Shown: positions 1 through 6,096, numbered from the stretch's first letter. The stretch: 7,199 nt of DNA from Anderseniella sp. (GCA_013041995.1 JABDRA010000180.1:1-7199), one strand, 5' to 3'. Made by a program: numbers and translations. The notes: a model not told the origin generated them from the letters alone.

Positions 1-85
1 GGTGCAGGCTTTTCAACTGGAAGGGTTGCAGAAGAGGGTCCGTGCTTCGCGGTTCCGATGTCACGCTGCTTTCGGTCTTCAACAT
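1..85 (-). CDS. NADH:flavin oxidoreductase, Old Yellow Enzyme family (N-terminal fragment, cut by window edge)
   Basis: Only the first 28 codons are in the window. The translated segment from residue 16 to 28 reads DPLLQPFQLKSLH. This resembles the opening of FMN-dependent NADH:flavin oxidoreductases (the Old Yellow Enzyme / 2,4-dienoyl-CoA reductase type), where a 'DPLLxPFxLxxLxLKNRI' segment forms the first strand of the TIM barrel. The ATG at 85-83 is preceded by GGGAGG on the minus strand (97-102) at 11 bases. An in-frame GTG lies further upstream, so a longer N-terminus is possible. It follows the TrpF-like gene in the same direction after about 118 bases and is probably the third enzyme of that operon. 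The family call rests on a short motif and no catalytic residue is visible. Confidence 0.6.
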   Translation of the reverse strand, partial: MLKTESSVTSEPRSTDPLLQPFQLKSLH

Positions 86-203
86 GCGAATAAGAGCCTC
101 CCGCTGAAGTGATGAAGCCGATCTGGCGCCGATCTTCACCGGCATATTTCACGGCATTTCGGAAAACCTTGCAAGCTGAATGAGGGGCTCAGCCGCGCGT
201 CGC

Positions 204-857
204 TCAGGCGGCCAGTGCAGCCGCCATGAAAGCGGTCAGTTTGGCCCCGTCGAGCCGTCCATTTGTGCGAACCCCGGTGCACAGATCCAGGCCAAATGGC
301 TTGACGTCCCGGACCGCCTGCCGGGCGTTGTCTGCGCTCAGGCCACCGGCCAGGAACACCGGCAACGGGCTTGCCTCGACGAACGCCCGGCTGATCGACC
401 AGTCATGCCGGCGGCCGGTGCCGCCGAGTTCCGTGGCGTCAGCGCCTGGTCGGCCGGAATCCAGCAGAAACGCGTGCATGTAGGGGGCATAGACCGGGAT
501 CAGGTCAAGCGCGCGCTCGGCCTCGACGTGGATGACCTGTACCCGGCGCACATGCGGTTGCAGGACAGCCAGCTTTGCCGCTTCTGCCTGATCGATGTGT
601 GAAACAATCTGCACGGTGGTCGGTCGTGTTCGGTCCAGATGCCGCGATATCGCGTCCGCGGTGGTCTCGGCAGTCAGCATGAAAGTTGCGACCGGCGGTG
701 GAACCCATGCGGCGATATCGGCAATTTCCTCATCGCTGATGGAGCCGGGACCGGACGGCATCCGGGCAACAAGCCCGACGGCATCTGCGCCCGCGTTGAT
801 TGCAATCTGTGCTTCTTCCCGTGAGGCGATGCAACACACTTTGATCCTGACTCGCAT
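204..857 (-). CDS. TrpF-like phosphoribosylanthranilate isomerase paralogue
   Basis: This 217-residue protein has the length and (beta/alpha)8 pattern of N-(5'-phosphoribosyl)anthranilate isomerase, which performs the Amadori rearrangement in tryptophan synthesis. The catalytic pair is present: Cys8 in KVCCI (usual KICGI) and Asp133 in AFLLDS. The distal phosphate-binding segments are also recognisable: GGTGRRHDWS at 145-154, AGGLSADNA at 170-178 and GLDLCTGV at 189-196 (usual VDVSSGVE). Several features differ from genuine TrpF. The glycine after the catalytic cysteine is Cys9, the S-x-R-x-(I/V)S loop reads PSGPGSIS without the arginine, and the VQLHG strand reads VQIVSH. It lies 28 bases after a maleate-isomerase-like gene and before a flavin oxidoreductase, with no trp gene nearby. 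A function in tryptophan synthesis is therefore doubtful, and a catabolic isomerase or aldolase-like role is possible. The fold assignment is firm and the substrate unknown. Confidence 0.82.
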   Translation of the reverse strand: MRVRIKVCCIASREEAQIAINAGADAVGLVARMPSGPGSISDEEIADIAAWVPPPVATFMLTAETTADAISRHLDRTRPTTVQIVSHIDQAEAAKLAVLQPHVRRVQVIHVEAERALDLIPVYAPYMHAFLLDSGRPGADATELGGTGRRHDWSISRAFVEASPLPVFLAGGLSADNARQAVRDVKPFGLDLCTGVRTNGRLDGAKLTAFMAAALAA

Positions 858-885
858 GGCGACAAATTACCTCTCCGAATTGGGG

Positions 886-1674
886 TCAGGATATGAGGCG
901 GTCGCCGGGCCGCGTGAAAATCTGTCCGAAACCCTTGATATGGTCACCGATACCGGCGCGCCTTAGGCAACTCCAGAATTGCGCCTGGTTGCTGGTGATC
1001 ACCGGTTTGCCGGTCAGTTGCTCGATCTCTTCGGCGACGTCCAGTGAGCGGATGCCACCGCACGACAGAAAGATCGCATCTGCGTCCGGTCGGTCGACCT
1101 CCTGCGCAAAAGTTTTCCAGTAGCCGGGCGTGACACGGCCGAACTCGATGCCGGTGGTCAGGTTCAGTCCCTGAATGTCGAGGACCTCAAACCCCTTGGC
1201 TGTCAGGAATTCCGCTTCCGCGGTATTGATCTCATCCAGATACGGCGTGCCGACAACCAGTTTCTGCGCCCCCAGTTCGCGCAGCGCATTCACAACGCCG
1301 GTCACCAGGCACATCGGTTTTGCCCACGGCGCTCCCTTGCGGATTTCTTCATAAATGCGCTCTTCGCCGATGACGATGGAGCCGCTGGTGCAACTGTAAC
1401 TGATCACGTCCGGCTTGGTGTCCGGTTGCAGCCGCGACGCGGCATCCGCCATGTGCTCGATGTGCCGGGCCAGGGTTTCGGTTGTGGTGTAGTCGTCGGT
1501 CTTGAGCCGCGTGATATGAACCGCCACGCCCTCCGGCGCCAACGCGAAAAAATCAGATTTAGCAGCCAGGTCCGTTGACATCAGAATGAACCCGAGTTTG
1601 GCTCGATGATGCTTGCCCTGATCCAGTTCGGGTGTTCGGTGGGCAGAGGTCACCATGTTACCGGTCTCGAACAT
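886..1674 (-). CDS. Maleate isomerase / arylmalonate decarboxylase family protein (Asp/Glu racemase superfamily)
   Basis: The protein has 262 residues from the ATG at 1674. That start is chosen because AGGAGG (minus strand, 1684-1689) sits 9 bases upstream; a TTG two codons earlier is too close to it. The Asp/Glu racemase superfamily is cofactor-free and uses two cysteines on opposite faces of the substrate. Here these are Cys95 in YSCTSGS and Cys205 in LSCGGIR, with VVGTPYLDEIN at about 140-150 and the C-terminal VITSNQAQFW segment, all typical of maleate cis-trans isomerases and their AMDase/EutA relatives. Arylmalonate decarboxylase proper has only the second cysteine, so isomerase or racemase chemistry is more likely than decarboxylation. 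It is the first enzyme gene downstream of lysR and probably heads an operon with the TrpF-like and flavin oxidoreductase genes. The substrate cannot be read from sequence: maleate, a hydantoin, a dicarboxylate or an ectoine-derived intermediate are all possible. Confidence 0.85.
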   Translation of the reverse strand: MFETGNMVTSAHRTPELDQGKHHRAKLGFILMSTDLAAKSDFFALAPEGVAVHITRLKTDDYTTTETLARHIEHMADAASRLQPDTKPDVISYSCTSGSIVIGEERIYEEIRKGAPWAKPMCLVTGVVNALRELGAQKLVVGTPYLDEINTAEAEFLTAKGFEVLDIQGLNLTTGIEFGRVTPGYWKTFAQEVDRPDADAIFLSCGGIRSLDVAEEIEQLTGKPVITSNQAQFWSCLRRAGIGDHIKGFGQIFTRPGDRLIS

Positions 1675-1742
1675 GTCCAATCGCCTCCTGCCTGATCGCT
1701 TGTCTGCAAACTACACGGCATTCCGATTGTGGGTTCAAGTCG

Positions 1743-1776
1743 AAACCAGCATCGCGGTCAATGCGGACGCTGGTTT
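1743..1776 (-). repeat. Inverted repeat between lysR and the isomerase operon
   Basis: Perfect 8-bp arms AAACCAGC (1743-1750) and GCTGGTTT (1769-1776) flank an 18-base centre. In minus-strand RNA the stem extends to 11 pairs through one G-U wobble, leaving a 12-base loop. It lies just downstream of the lysR stop and about 70 bases before the isomerase start. No U-run follows, so it is not a canonical intrinsic terminator. It could be an operator, an mRNA-stabilising hairpin or part of a factor-dependent terminator. Confidence 0.5.
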
Positions 1777-1800
1777 GGATGTTCGTGCGAGTGCACTTGT

Positions 1801-2712
1801 TCAGGTTACCTGTTGACCTTCGCGCCATACATCCTGGGGAAGCTCCAGCAACCTGTTCAGCATCCACTGACCAGCCACGCCGAGGGCGCGTTGCTCGGTC
1901 CATACGGCGTCCACGCCCTGCAGGATATCGCTTTGCTGAAAGGCGTAGTTCAGTTGCGCCAGCTCTGCGGCCCCGATCCGGTCTGCGATGATGGAATAGG
2001 GCAGTTCAGCCCAGCCAAAACCCTGAACAACGAGCTCAAGGACCAGCATGGGGTTTTCCGCATACCAAACGGAAGGGCTTTTGCGATTGCCCGGGCAGCC
2101 GGTTTCTGTCGTTGGGCGGCTTTGCGGGACCAGCTCACGGTATCTTCTCAGGTCCGCATGCCTGACCTGGGTCAGGCCCGCCAGGGGATGGTCGCGCGCC
2201 GCCACAGGGACCGTTCTGGAATAACCGACGCCGCGAAACTGGAACCCGGTGGGGTAGCTTTCCTGCTCGATCATCAGGCCAAGTTCGGCGCGTCCCTGTT
2301 TCAGCAACACGGCCATGTCGGTTGAGTCCGGGGTCAGGATTTCGAGCGATACATGGGCAAAAGCTGAGCCGAAATCACGCAGCAGACCCAGCAGTGGCTG
2401 TATGCTGATGCCCTGTTCAATCGCCACGCAGAGACGGCCCTCAACACCTTGTGACATCGACGTGGCCCTGGCCAGGAACTCCTGGTTACCCAGCAGAATT
2501 CCCCTGGCATTCGGCAGCAGTGCTGCGCCCGCTGCAGTCAGGACCGGATTTCGGCCTCTGCGGTCGAATAGCTGAACGTCCGCGTCGACCTCCAGGTTTG
2601 CAATCGCGCTGGACACCGCCGACTGTGCCTTGCCCATCTGTCGCGCGGCAGCTGAAAACGAACCGAGTTCGGCAGCCAGAACGAAAGCCCGGAAATTCTC
2701 AATGTTTGGCAT
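1801..2712 (-). CDS. LysR-family transcriptional regulator
   Basis: This 303-residue protein has standard LysR length. The N-terminal winged helix-turn-helix spans about residues 2-60: ENFRAFVLAAELGSFSAAAR, then AQSAVSSAIANLE as recognition helix, then LFDRRGRNPVLTAAG as wing. An effector-binding domain of two alpha/beta lobes follows from about residue 90. The ATG at 2712 is chosen because residues 1-6 (MPNIEN) lead directly into the helix-turn-helix. The reading frame stays open upstream, but those codons translate the repeated operator DNA and hold no protein signal. An alternative ATG is at 2724. The gene is divergent from a PACE efflux gene, an arrangement known from the Acinetobacter AceR/AceI pair. 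It is also followed on its own strand by the isomerase operon. It may therefore regulate the efflux gene, the operon, or both. Specificity for efflux is inferred from position only. Confidence 0.92.
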   Translation of the reverse strand: MPNIENFRAFVLAAELGSFSAAARQMGKAQSAVSSAIANLEVDADVQLFDRRGRNPVLTAAGAALLPNARGILLGNQEFLARATSMSQGVEGRLCVAIEQGISIQPLLGLLRDFGSAFAHVSLEILTPDSTDMAVLLKQGRAELGLMIEQESYPTGFQFRGVGYSRTVPVAARDHPLAGLTQVRHADLRRYRELVPQSRPTTETGCPGNRKSPSVWYAENPMLVLELVVQGFGWAELPYSIIADRIGAAELAQLNYAFQQSDILQGVDAVWTEQRALGVAGQWMLNRLLELPQDVWREGQQVT

Positions 2713-2722
2713 GAAATTACCC

Positions 2723-2737
2723 ATCTGTAATTCAGAT
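2723..2737. promoter_or_regulatory. LysR-type operator box (perfect dyad, T-N11-A)
   Basis: The sequence ATCTGTAATTCAGAT is an inverted repeat with 5-bp arms ATCTG/CAGAT around TAATT. It meets the LysR-family T-N11-A rule (T2724, A2736). It lies just upstream of the chosen lysR start codon and downstream of the lysR -10, a position suited to autorepression. It shares 13 bases (CTGTAATTCAGAT) with the copy 33 bp away. Confidence 0.55.
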
Positions 2738-2775
2738 ATAAAATAACTATTATATGGCTGTAATTCAGATATAAA
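2725..2775. repeat. Tandem 18-bp direct repeat, 33-bp period
   Basis: CTGTAATTCAGATATAAA occurs exactly at 2725-2742 and again at 2758-2775, separated by 15 bases. The 33-bp period is close to three helical turns, so both copies face the same side of the DNA. The second copy lacks the outer AT of the left half-site (GGCTG in place of ATCTG). A strong and a weak site of this kind is typical for a LysR tetramer bridging two boxes. Confidence 0.75.
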
Positions 2776-2799
2776 GGAGAAAATTCCGGAGCACGAACA

Positions 2800-3258
2800 A
2801 TGTCGCAATCACCAGCCATGCGGACTGGCGCAGACCGTCTGCGCTACACAGTCACATTCGAAATGACATTGCTGGTGCTGCTGGTCCCGGCGGGTGCTGC
2901 CTTTTTCGACAAGGGATGGGCTGACATCGGTCTTCTGGGCCTGATCCTGTCGACCAAGGCAATGCTGGTGAACCTGGCCTACAACTGGGTGTTTGATCAT
3001 ATTGACGCCAGGGCCAACCGGATATCGTCTGACCGCTCCACGCTCGGCCGCATCCTGCACGCTGTCGGATTTGAACTCTCGTTGGTGATTACATCGCTGC
3101 CCATCTATGTCTGGTGGTTGAACATTTCCCTGCTCGAAGCCCTGATGACCGATCTGATCGTGACCTCCTTCGTTGTTGCCTATACCTATCTGTTTACTCT
3201 CGGCTATGATCGGCTGTTTCCGGTTGTGCCGGTGCGGGTGCCCGTTAAGGCTGAGTAA
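2800..3258 (+). CDS. PACE family multidrug efflux transporter (bacterial transmembrane pair domain)
   Basis: The protein has 152 residues and four predicted membrane helices at about 22-37, 43-63, 88-108 and 115-140. The family's two tandem repeats are clear. Motif 1A is RYTVTFEMTLL, with Glu21 matching the proton-coupling glutamate of AceI. Motif 1B is NLAYNWVFDHIDAR. Motif 2A is RILHAVGFELSLV, and motif 2B is AYTYLFTLGYDRLFP. PACE proteins are inner-membrane proton-coupled exporters of biocides such as chlorhexidine and acriflavine, and of natural polyamines. The ATG at 2800 has GGAG at 2788-2791 with 8-base spacing; an in-frame ATG at 2818 is less likely. The last asparagine of the usual motif 2B (YNWVYD) is replaced here by TLGYD. 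It is divergent from lysR, the usual arrangement for this family, and may be co-transcribed with the genes after it. Confidence 0.9.
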   Translation: MSQSPAMRTGADRLRYTVTFEMTLLVLLVPAGAAFFDKGWADIGLLGLILSTKAMLVNLAYNWVFDHIDARANRISSDRSTLGRILHAVGFELSLVITSLPIYVWWLNISLLEALMTDLIVTSFVVAYTYLFTLGYDRLFPVVPVRVPVKAE

Positions 3259-3305
3259 TGGCAGCTCCAGGCCCCTTTGATAGTGAGTAAGGAGGAGGGA
3301 TAACT

Positions 3306-3659
3306 ATGACTTATGTTGATGGTTTTGTAGCTGCGGTACCGACCGCGAACAGGCAGAAGTTCATAGATCACGCACGCTATTGCGCGCAGATATTCAAGGA
3401 CCACGGCGCGCTGAAAGTGGTGGAGAACTGGGGCGATGACGTGCCTGACGGCAAGCTGACCTCGTTCCCTATGGCGGTCAAGAAGGAAGCGGACGAAACG
3501 GTGGTATTCTCGTGGATCGTGTGGCCGTCGAAAGAAGCCCATGAAAACGGTTGGGAGAAGATAATGGCAGACGAGCGCATGAGCCCCGAGAACGCAGAGA
3601 TGCCCTTTGACGGCAAGCGCATACTGTTTGGCCGGTTTGAGACTATACTCGAAGAGTAG
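3306..3659 (+). CDS. DUF1428 family protein (YbaA-like)
   Basis: The 117-residue protein matches DUF1428 (E. coli YbaA) along its whole length: the MTYVDGFVAAVP start, VENWGDDVPDGKLTSFP at about 39-55, VVFSWIVWPSKEAH at about 66-79, ERMSPE at about 91-96, and MPFDGKRILFGRFE near the C-terminus. The family is cytoplasmic with a ferredoxin-like dimeric alpha/beta fold, and its biochemical role is unknown. The start is well supported by a very strong AAGGAGGAGG at 3289-3298, 7 bases before the ATG. It begins 47 bases after the efflux gene and ends 36 bases before the P450 gene, so co-transcription is plausible. Such a strong ribosome-binding site suggests higher translation than the neighbours. 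Confidence 0.92.
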   Translation: MTYVDGFVAAVPTANRQKFIDHARYCAQIFKDHGALKVVENWGDDVPDGKLTSFPMAVKKEADETVVFSWIVWPSKEAHENGWEKIMADERMSPENAEMPFDGKRILFGRFETILEE

Positions 3660-3695
3660 GTTTTAAATTCTGGTTATGCAGAACAGGTGATCGTG

Positions 3696-4925
3696 ATGTC
3701 CACAATACGCCAGAGCGACGATGACGTGCCGTTTCTGGATCCGTCCGATCCGGATTTCTCCATCCGATCCGATGAGGTGTTGCAAGCTCGCGACATGAGC
3801 TGGTGGGCAAGGACACCTTATGGCCTGGCTGTATTGCGCTATGGCGAAATGAAGCAGATGATCAATCATCCGCTGTTGCGGCAGGGATCATACCGCTGGC
3901 CGGAGCACAACCATGCAGGCGGGGTGTGGGCACAATGGTGGAAGCGCATGATGTTGAACCGGGAAGGCGCCGATCACGCCAGGCTGCGCAAGCTCGGAGC
4001 GCCGGCGTTTGCTCCAAGGCTGGCCGCCGGGATGATTCCGAAATTCCAGCAGCTTGCCGATGATCTGATCCGTGACTTTGAGCGGGAAGGCAAATGTGAG
4101 TTCATGAGCCGGTTTGCCGAGCCCTACGCAACCCGTGTGGTTTGCGAACTTGTCGGGGTTTCACACCAGCAATGGCAGGAGTTTGCTGATCTTGCCGTCA
4201 CCATGGGGCTGGCGCTGGGGGTGACCTATGCCCGCGATGAAGCCAGGATCAATGCGGCCACCCAGAGGTTTTTTGCCATTGCCGGGCAGATAGTCGCTGA
4301 CCGCCGGCGCGAGCCAAGGGACGGTTTCATCAGCGCCTTGATCAATGCTAATGAGGACAAGGACGCCCTGAGTGATCAGGAGCTGTACGACATGATCGTG
4401 CTGTCGATCTTTGGTGGTATCGATACGACACGAAGCCAGATCGGACTGGCCATGGCCATGTTCATTGAACACCCTGATCAGTGGAAACTGCTGGGTGACA
4501 ATCCTGACCTGGCCCGCCCGGCCGTGGAAGAGGTCATGCGCCTGCGCCCGACCACCACCTGGGTAACCCGCGAGGCCACCGAGGACTTTGAATTCAAGGG
4601 CGTGCCGATTGCCAAAGGCACCACCATTCACCTGTTCTCGAGCGCGGCCGCGAGTGATCCCGACCACTTCACCCCCGGTTTCGACATCACCGCGCAGCGC
4701 AAGCCGCATTTGGGCTTCGGCGGCGGCAGGCATCACTGTATCGGATCGCAGATCGCCAGGGGCGACATGACCGAAGCGCTGAAGCTGCTGGCGCAACGGC
4801 TGAAGAACCCGGTCTATGCCGGCGAACCACAGTGGCTGCCGGACAGCGGCAATACCGGACCGGTCAGCCTGCCGATGGCTTTTGATATGGTTGCCGGTAG
4901 GCCCAGTGTGAGCAAACACCGTTAA
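3696..4925 (+). CDS. Cytochrome P450 (canonical bacterial type)
   Basis: This soluble P450 of 409 residues is complete by all motifs. The C-helix reads DHARLRKLGAPAFAP. The I-helix oxygen-activation motif is GGIDTT at 240-245 (Asp243-Thr244). ExxR is Glu279 to Arg282 (EVMR), and the heme-thiolate loop FGGGRHHCIG has its axial Cys348. The FGxGxHxCxG form with histidine and GGxDTT are typical of class I bacterial P450s served by ferredoxin and ferredoxin reductase. No redox partner is encoded in the window. The ATG at 3696 is chosen because AGGTGA (3685-3690) is 5-6 bases upstream; a GTG at 3687 overlaps that Shine-Dalgarno. All arginine codons are CGN or AGG, with no AGA, unlike the second P450. 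The substrate is unknown. It is probably the last gene of the efflux-DUF1428-P450 group. Confidence 0.95.
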   Translation: MSTIRQSDDDVPFLDPSDPDFSIRSDEVLQARDMSWWARTPYGLAVLRYGEMKQMINHPLLRQGSYRWPEHNHAGGVWAQWWKRMMLNREGADHARLRKLGAPAFAPRLAAGMIPKFQQLADDLIRDFEREGKCEFMSRFAEPYATRVVCELVGVSHQQWQEFADLAVTMGLALGVTYARDEARINAATQRFFAIAGQIVADRRREPRDGFISALINANEDKDALSDQELYDMIVLSIFGGIDTTRSQIGLAMAMFIEHPDQWKLLGDNPDLARPAVEEVMRLRPTTTWVTREATEDFEFKGVPIAKGTTIHLFSSAAASDPDHFTPGFDITAQRKPHLGFGGGRHHCIGSQIARGDMTEALKLLAQRLKNPVYAGEPQWLPDSGNTGPVSLPMAFDMVAGRPSVSKHR

Positions 4926-5008
4926 CTTCACTGTAATTGATGCCTTTTAACACGACATTGCCGTGGGCCATGCAGTTGTTTCGTGGATTGGAGATGGCTA
5001 TTGGCTAT

Positions 5009-5026
5009 TGTGACTTATTTGTCACA
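5009..5026. promoter_or_regulatory. Perfect palindrome, candidate operator upstream of the outer-membrane gene
   Basis: TGTGAC-TTATTT-GTCACA is a perfect inverted repeat with 6-bp arms and a 6-base spacer. It lies 84 bases after the P450 stop and about 100 before the outer-membrane gene start. The half-sites resemble CRP/FNR-type TGTGA/TCACA, but the spacing between them is 8 rather than the usual 6. A weak hairpin terminator for the P450 is an alternative, since T-rich sequence follows at 5028-5040, though not as an immediate U-run. Confidence 0.5.
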
Positions 5027-5061
5027 GTTTCCATTTTTCTGGTGAATTAACTGCTTAATGG

Positions 5062-5089
5062 TTGAAAAATCGCGTCCGGTCGGTAGATT
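5062..5089 (+). promoter_or_regulatory. Possible sigma70-type promoter for the outer-membrane protein gene
   Basis: TTGAAA (5062-5067, five of six matches to TTGACA) is followed after 16 bases by TAGATT (5084-5089, four of six to TATAAT). Transcription would start near 5096 and give a leader of about 30 bases. The palindrome at 5009-5026 would then be centred near -78, an activator-like position. This is by-eye matching only. Confidence 0.3.
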
Positions 5090-5126
5090 GTCTTTGGGTA
5101 ATGATTTGGGACAAGGGCTTATTATC

Positions 5127-5741
5127 ATGAAATTCATTCTCCGTTCTGCGGTTGCCGCGTTGGCCTTGGGTGCATTTGCAGGAAACGCCAATGCGGACAT
5201 GGCCGACGTACCGAGCATGTGGAATGGGTTTTATGTTGGTGGGCAAGGGGGCTACTACAGCTCTGAGACGATCTTTCCTTCCAATATTTTGGTAATTGGT
5301 GACACTGGACTGGGTGAAGGCTTCACGGCAGGTGGCTATATCGGCTACAATCAGATGATCAGTGAACATTGGCTGGCTGGCATTGAAGGTGACTACAATG
5401 CCGCGTTTGATGAAATCAGCACTGGGAAAAAGAATTCACCCTACGAATTGGACGCTTTTGGCAGTCTGCGCGCACGTATTGGTTTCGTTCACGATAGCAC
5501 ACTTCTCTTCGTAACAGGCGGGTTGGCTCTGGCTGATTTCTCACCAACTGGTGGAGCGCCGTCTGTAGACCTGGAAGTCGGGTATGCCGTCGGTGCAGGT
5601 GTCGAACAGTTCGTCACGGAGAACATGAGCGTGAAGCTTGAGTTCCTGTATATGGGCTTCGACCTTGATACGCCTTTTGGACCACCAGGTACCGACGGAG
5701 AAATTGCGACTGTACGTGGTGGATTTGCATTCCATTTCTGA
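5127..5741 (+). CDS. Outer-membrane beta-barrel protein, porin-like (OmpA/Omp25-type domain)
   Basis: The 204-residue precursor has a Sec signal peptide, residues 1-23: MKF, one arginine, a hydrophobic core AVAALALGAFAG, and a cleavage site ANA before Asp24. The mature part opens with MWNGFYVGGQGGYY, the usual first strand of rhizobial small beta-barrel proteins. It continues with alternating strands: GFTAGGYIGYNQM, WLAGIEGDYN, DAFGSLRARIGFV, LLFVTGGLALADF, VGYAVGAGVEQFV, MSVKLEFLYMGFD and VRGGFAFHF. The last ends in a C-terminal phenylalanine, the BAM recognition signal. Eight strands are likely. The start at 5127 is fixed by the signal peptide and by AAGGG at 5113-5117; the open frame from 5058 adds residues with no signal character. 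It is the first gene after a 200-base gap and may start a new transcript. Whether it acts with the ACP and P450, for example in product export, is unknown. Confidence 0.88.
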   Translation: MKFILRSAVAALALGAFAGNANADMADVPSMWNGFYVGGQGGYYSSETIFPSNILVIGDTGLGEGFTAGGYIGYNQMISEHWLAGIEGDYNAAFDEISTGKKNSPYELDAFGSLRARIGFVHDSTLLFVTGGLALADFSPTGGAPSVDLEVGYAVGAGVEQFVTENMSVKLEFLYMGFDLDTPFGPPGTDGEIATVRGGFAFHF

Positions 5742-5823
5742 CTAGGGTGATTTCTGGAACCGTCGGCTTCTCAACTTTTCCCAAGCTGATCGCAGCTTCA
5801 ATCCTGTGCGGGACGAGGGAGAT

Positions 5824-6057
5824 ATGTCTTTGAGCGTTGAGGAAGCGAAAAACATTCTGGCGAAATGTTTGTTTGTCAGCCCAGATTCAATCGATGATGA
5901 TGATGTCATTGCTGAGATAAAGCCCATCGACAGCCTTGCGTTTGAAACAATCATGCTTGAAGTGGAAGAGTCAACGGGCCAGCCAATAGACCCAATAGAT
6001 ATATTGCAGCTTCAGACAGTTGCTGACCTTGCAAAAATCATTGCAAACAAGAAGTAA
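5824..6057 (+). CDS. Stand-alone acyl carrier protein
   Basis: This 77-residue acidic four-helix carrier protein carries the phosphopantetheine attachment site in PIDSLAFETIMLEVEE, with Ser37 as the modified residue (DSL motif). Helix I is VEEAKNILAKCLF, helix II follows the serine, and helix IV is VADLAKIIANKK. The loop DSIDDDDVIAEI and its aspartate cluster are typical. The ATG at 5824 is chosen over a GTG at 5806 because GAGGGAG (5815-5821) sits directly before it and the carrier fold begins at its first residues. It differs from housekeeping FabF-linked AcpP, which has GADSLDTVELVM around the serine, and it is not next to fab genes. It is therefore probably a dedicated carrier for a specialised acyl pathway. 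It precedes the second P450 by 39 bases in the same direction, which suggests that P450 acts on, or with, an acyl group bound to this carrier. Confidence 0.92.
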   Translation: MSLSVEEAKNILAKCLFVSPDSIDDDDVIAEIKPIDSLAFETIMLEVEESTGQPIDPIDILQLQTVADLAKIIANKK

Positions 6058-6065
6058 ACTTAACT

Positions 6066-6090
6066 TGCCTGCGGTTCGAAGTGGCAGGCA
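6066..6090 (+). promoter_or_regulatory. Hairpin between ACP and P450, covering the P450 Shine-Dalgarno
   Basis: TGCCTGC (6066-6072) pairs perfectly with GCAGGCA (6084-6090) across an 11-base loop. The right arm contains AGG (6086-6088), the only Shine-Dalgarno-like sequence before the P450 ATG at 6097, at 8-base spacing. Folding would hide the ribosome-binding site. Ribosomes ending at the ACP stop (6055-6057) would come close enough to disturb the stem, which suggests translational coupling. There is no U-run, so it is not a terminator. Confidence 0.5.
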
Positions 6091-6096
6091 GACTTG

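Larger units (their letters stand above)
2713..2799. promoter_or_regulatory. Divergent lysR / PACE-efflux promoter region
   Basis: This 87-base AT-rich region separates two divergent starts. On the minus strand a perfect TATAAT (2754-2749) is a credible -10 for lysR, with no good -35. On the plus strand a TATAAA (2770-2775), inside the second repeat copy, lies about 24 bases before the efflux ATG and could be its -10, again without a good -35. Poor -35 hexamers fit activator-dependent promoters. Repeat copies flank the lysR -10, consistent with autoregulation. Promoter positions are inferred by eye. Confidence 0.5.

Noticed and set aside
186..206. GC-rich inverted repeat at the end of the TrpF-like gene as a terminator
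   Set aside because: The six-base arms contain a mismatch and no U-run follows on the minus strand.
1729..2325. 198-codon plus-strand open frame opposite lysR
   Set aside because: It is antisense to a clear LysR coding region, with no domain or ribosome-binding site to support it.
2713..2808. N-terminal extension of the LysR protein upstream of 2712
   Set aside because: The extra 32 codons translate the tandem operator repeat, giving a duplicated ISELQ peptide, and overlap the start of the divergent efflux gene. The LysR fold begins right after the 2712 ATG.
4161..4931. 256-codon open frame on the minus strand opposite the first P450
   Set aside because: It is antisense to a complete P450 with all catalytic motifs, has no recognisable domain, and is the usual open shadow frame in GC-rich coding DNA.
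4931..4942. Possible third copy of the LysR repeat (CTGTAATTGATG) after the first P450
   Set aside because: Only the first eight bases match and the dyad is absent. A match of this size in AT-rich non-coding DNA is unremarkable.
5058..5126. Longer start for the outer-membrane protein
   Set aside because: It would bury the signal peptide behind 23 charged residues and overlap the likely promoter. The ATG at 5127 has a Shine-Dalgarno and a proper signal peptide directly after it.
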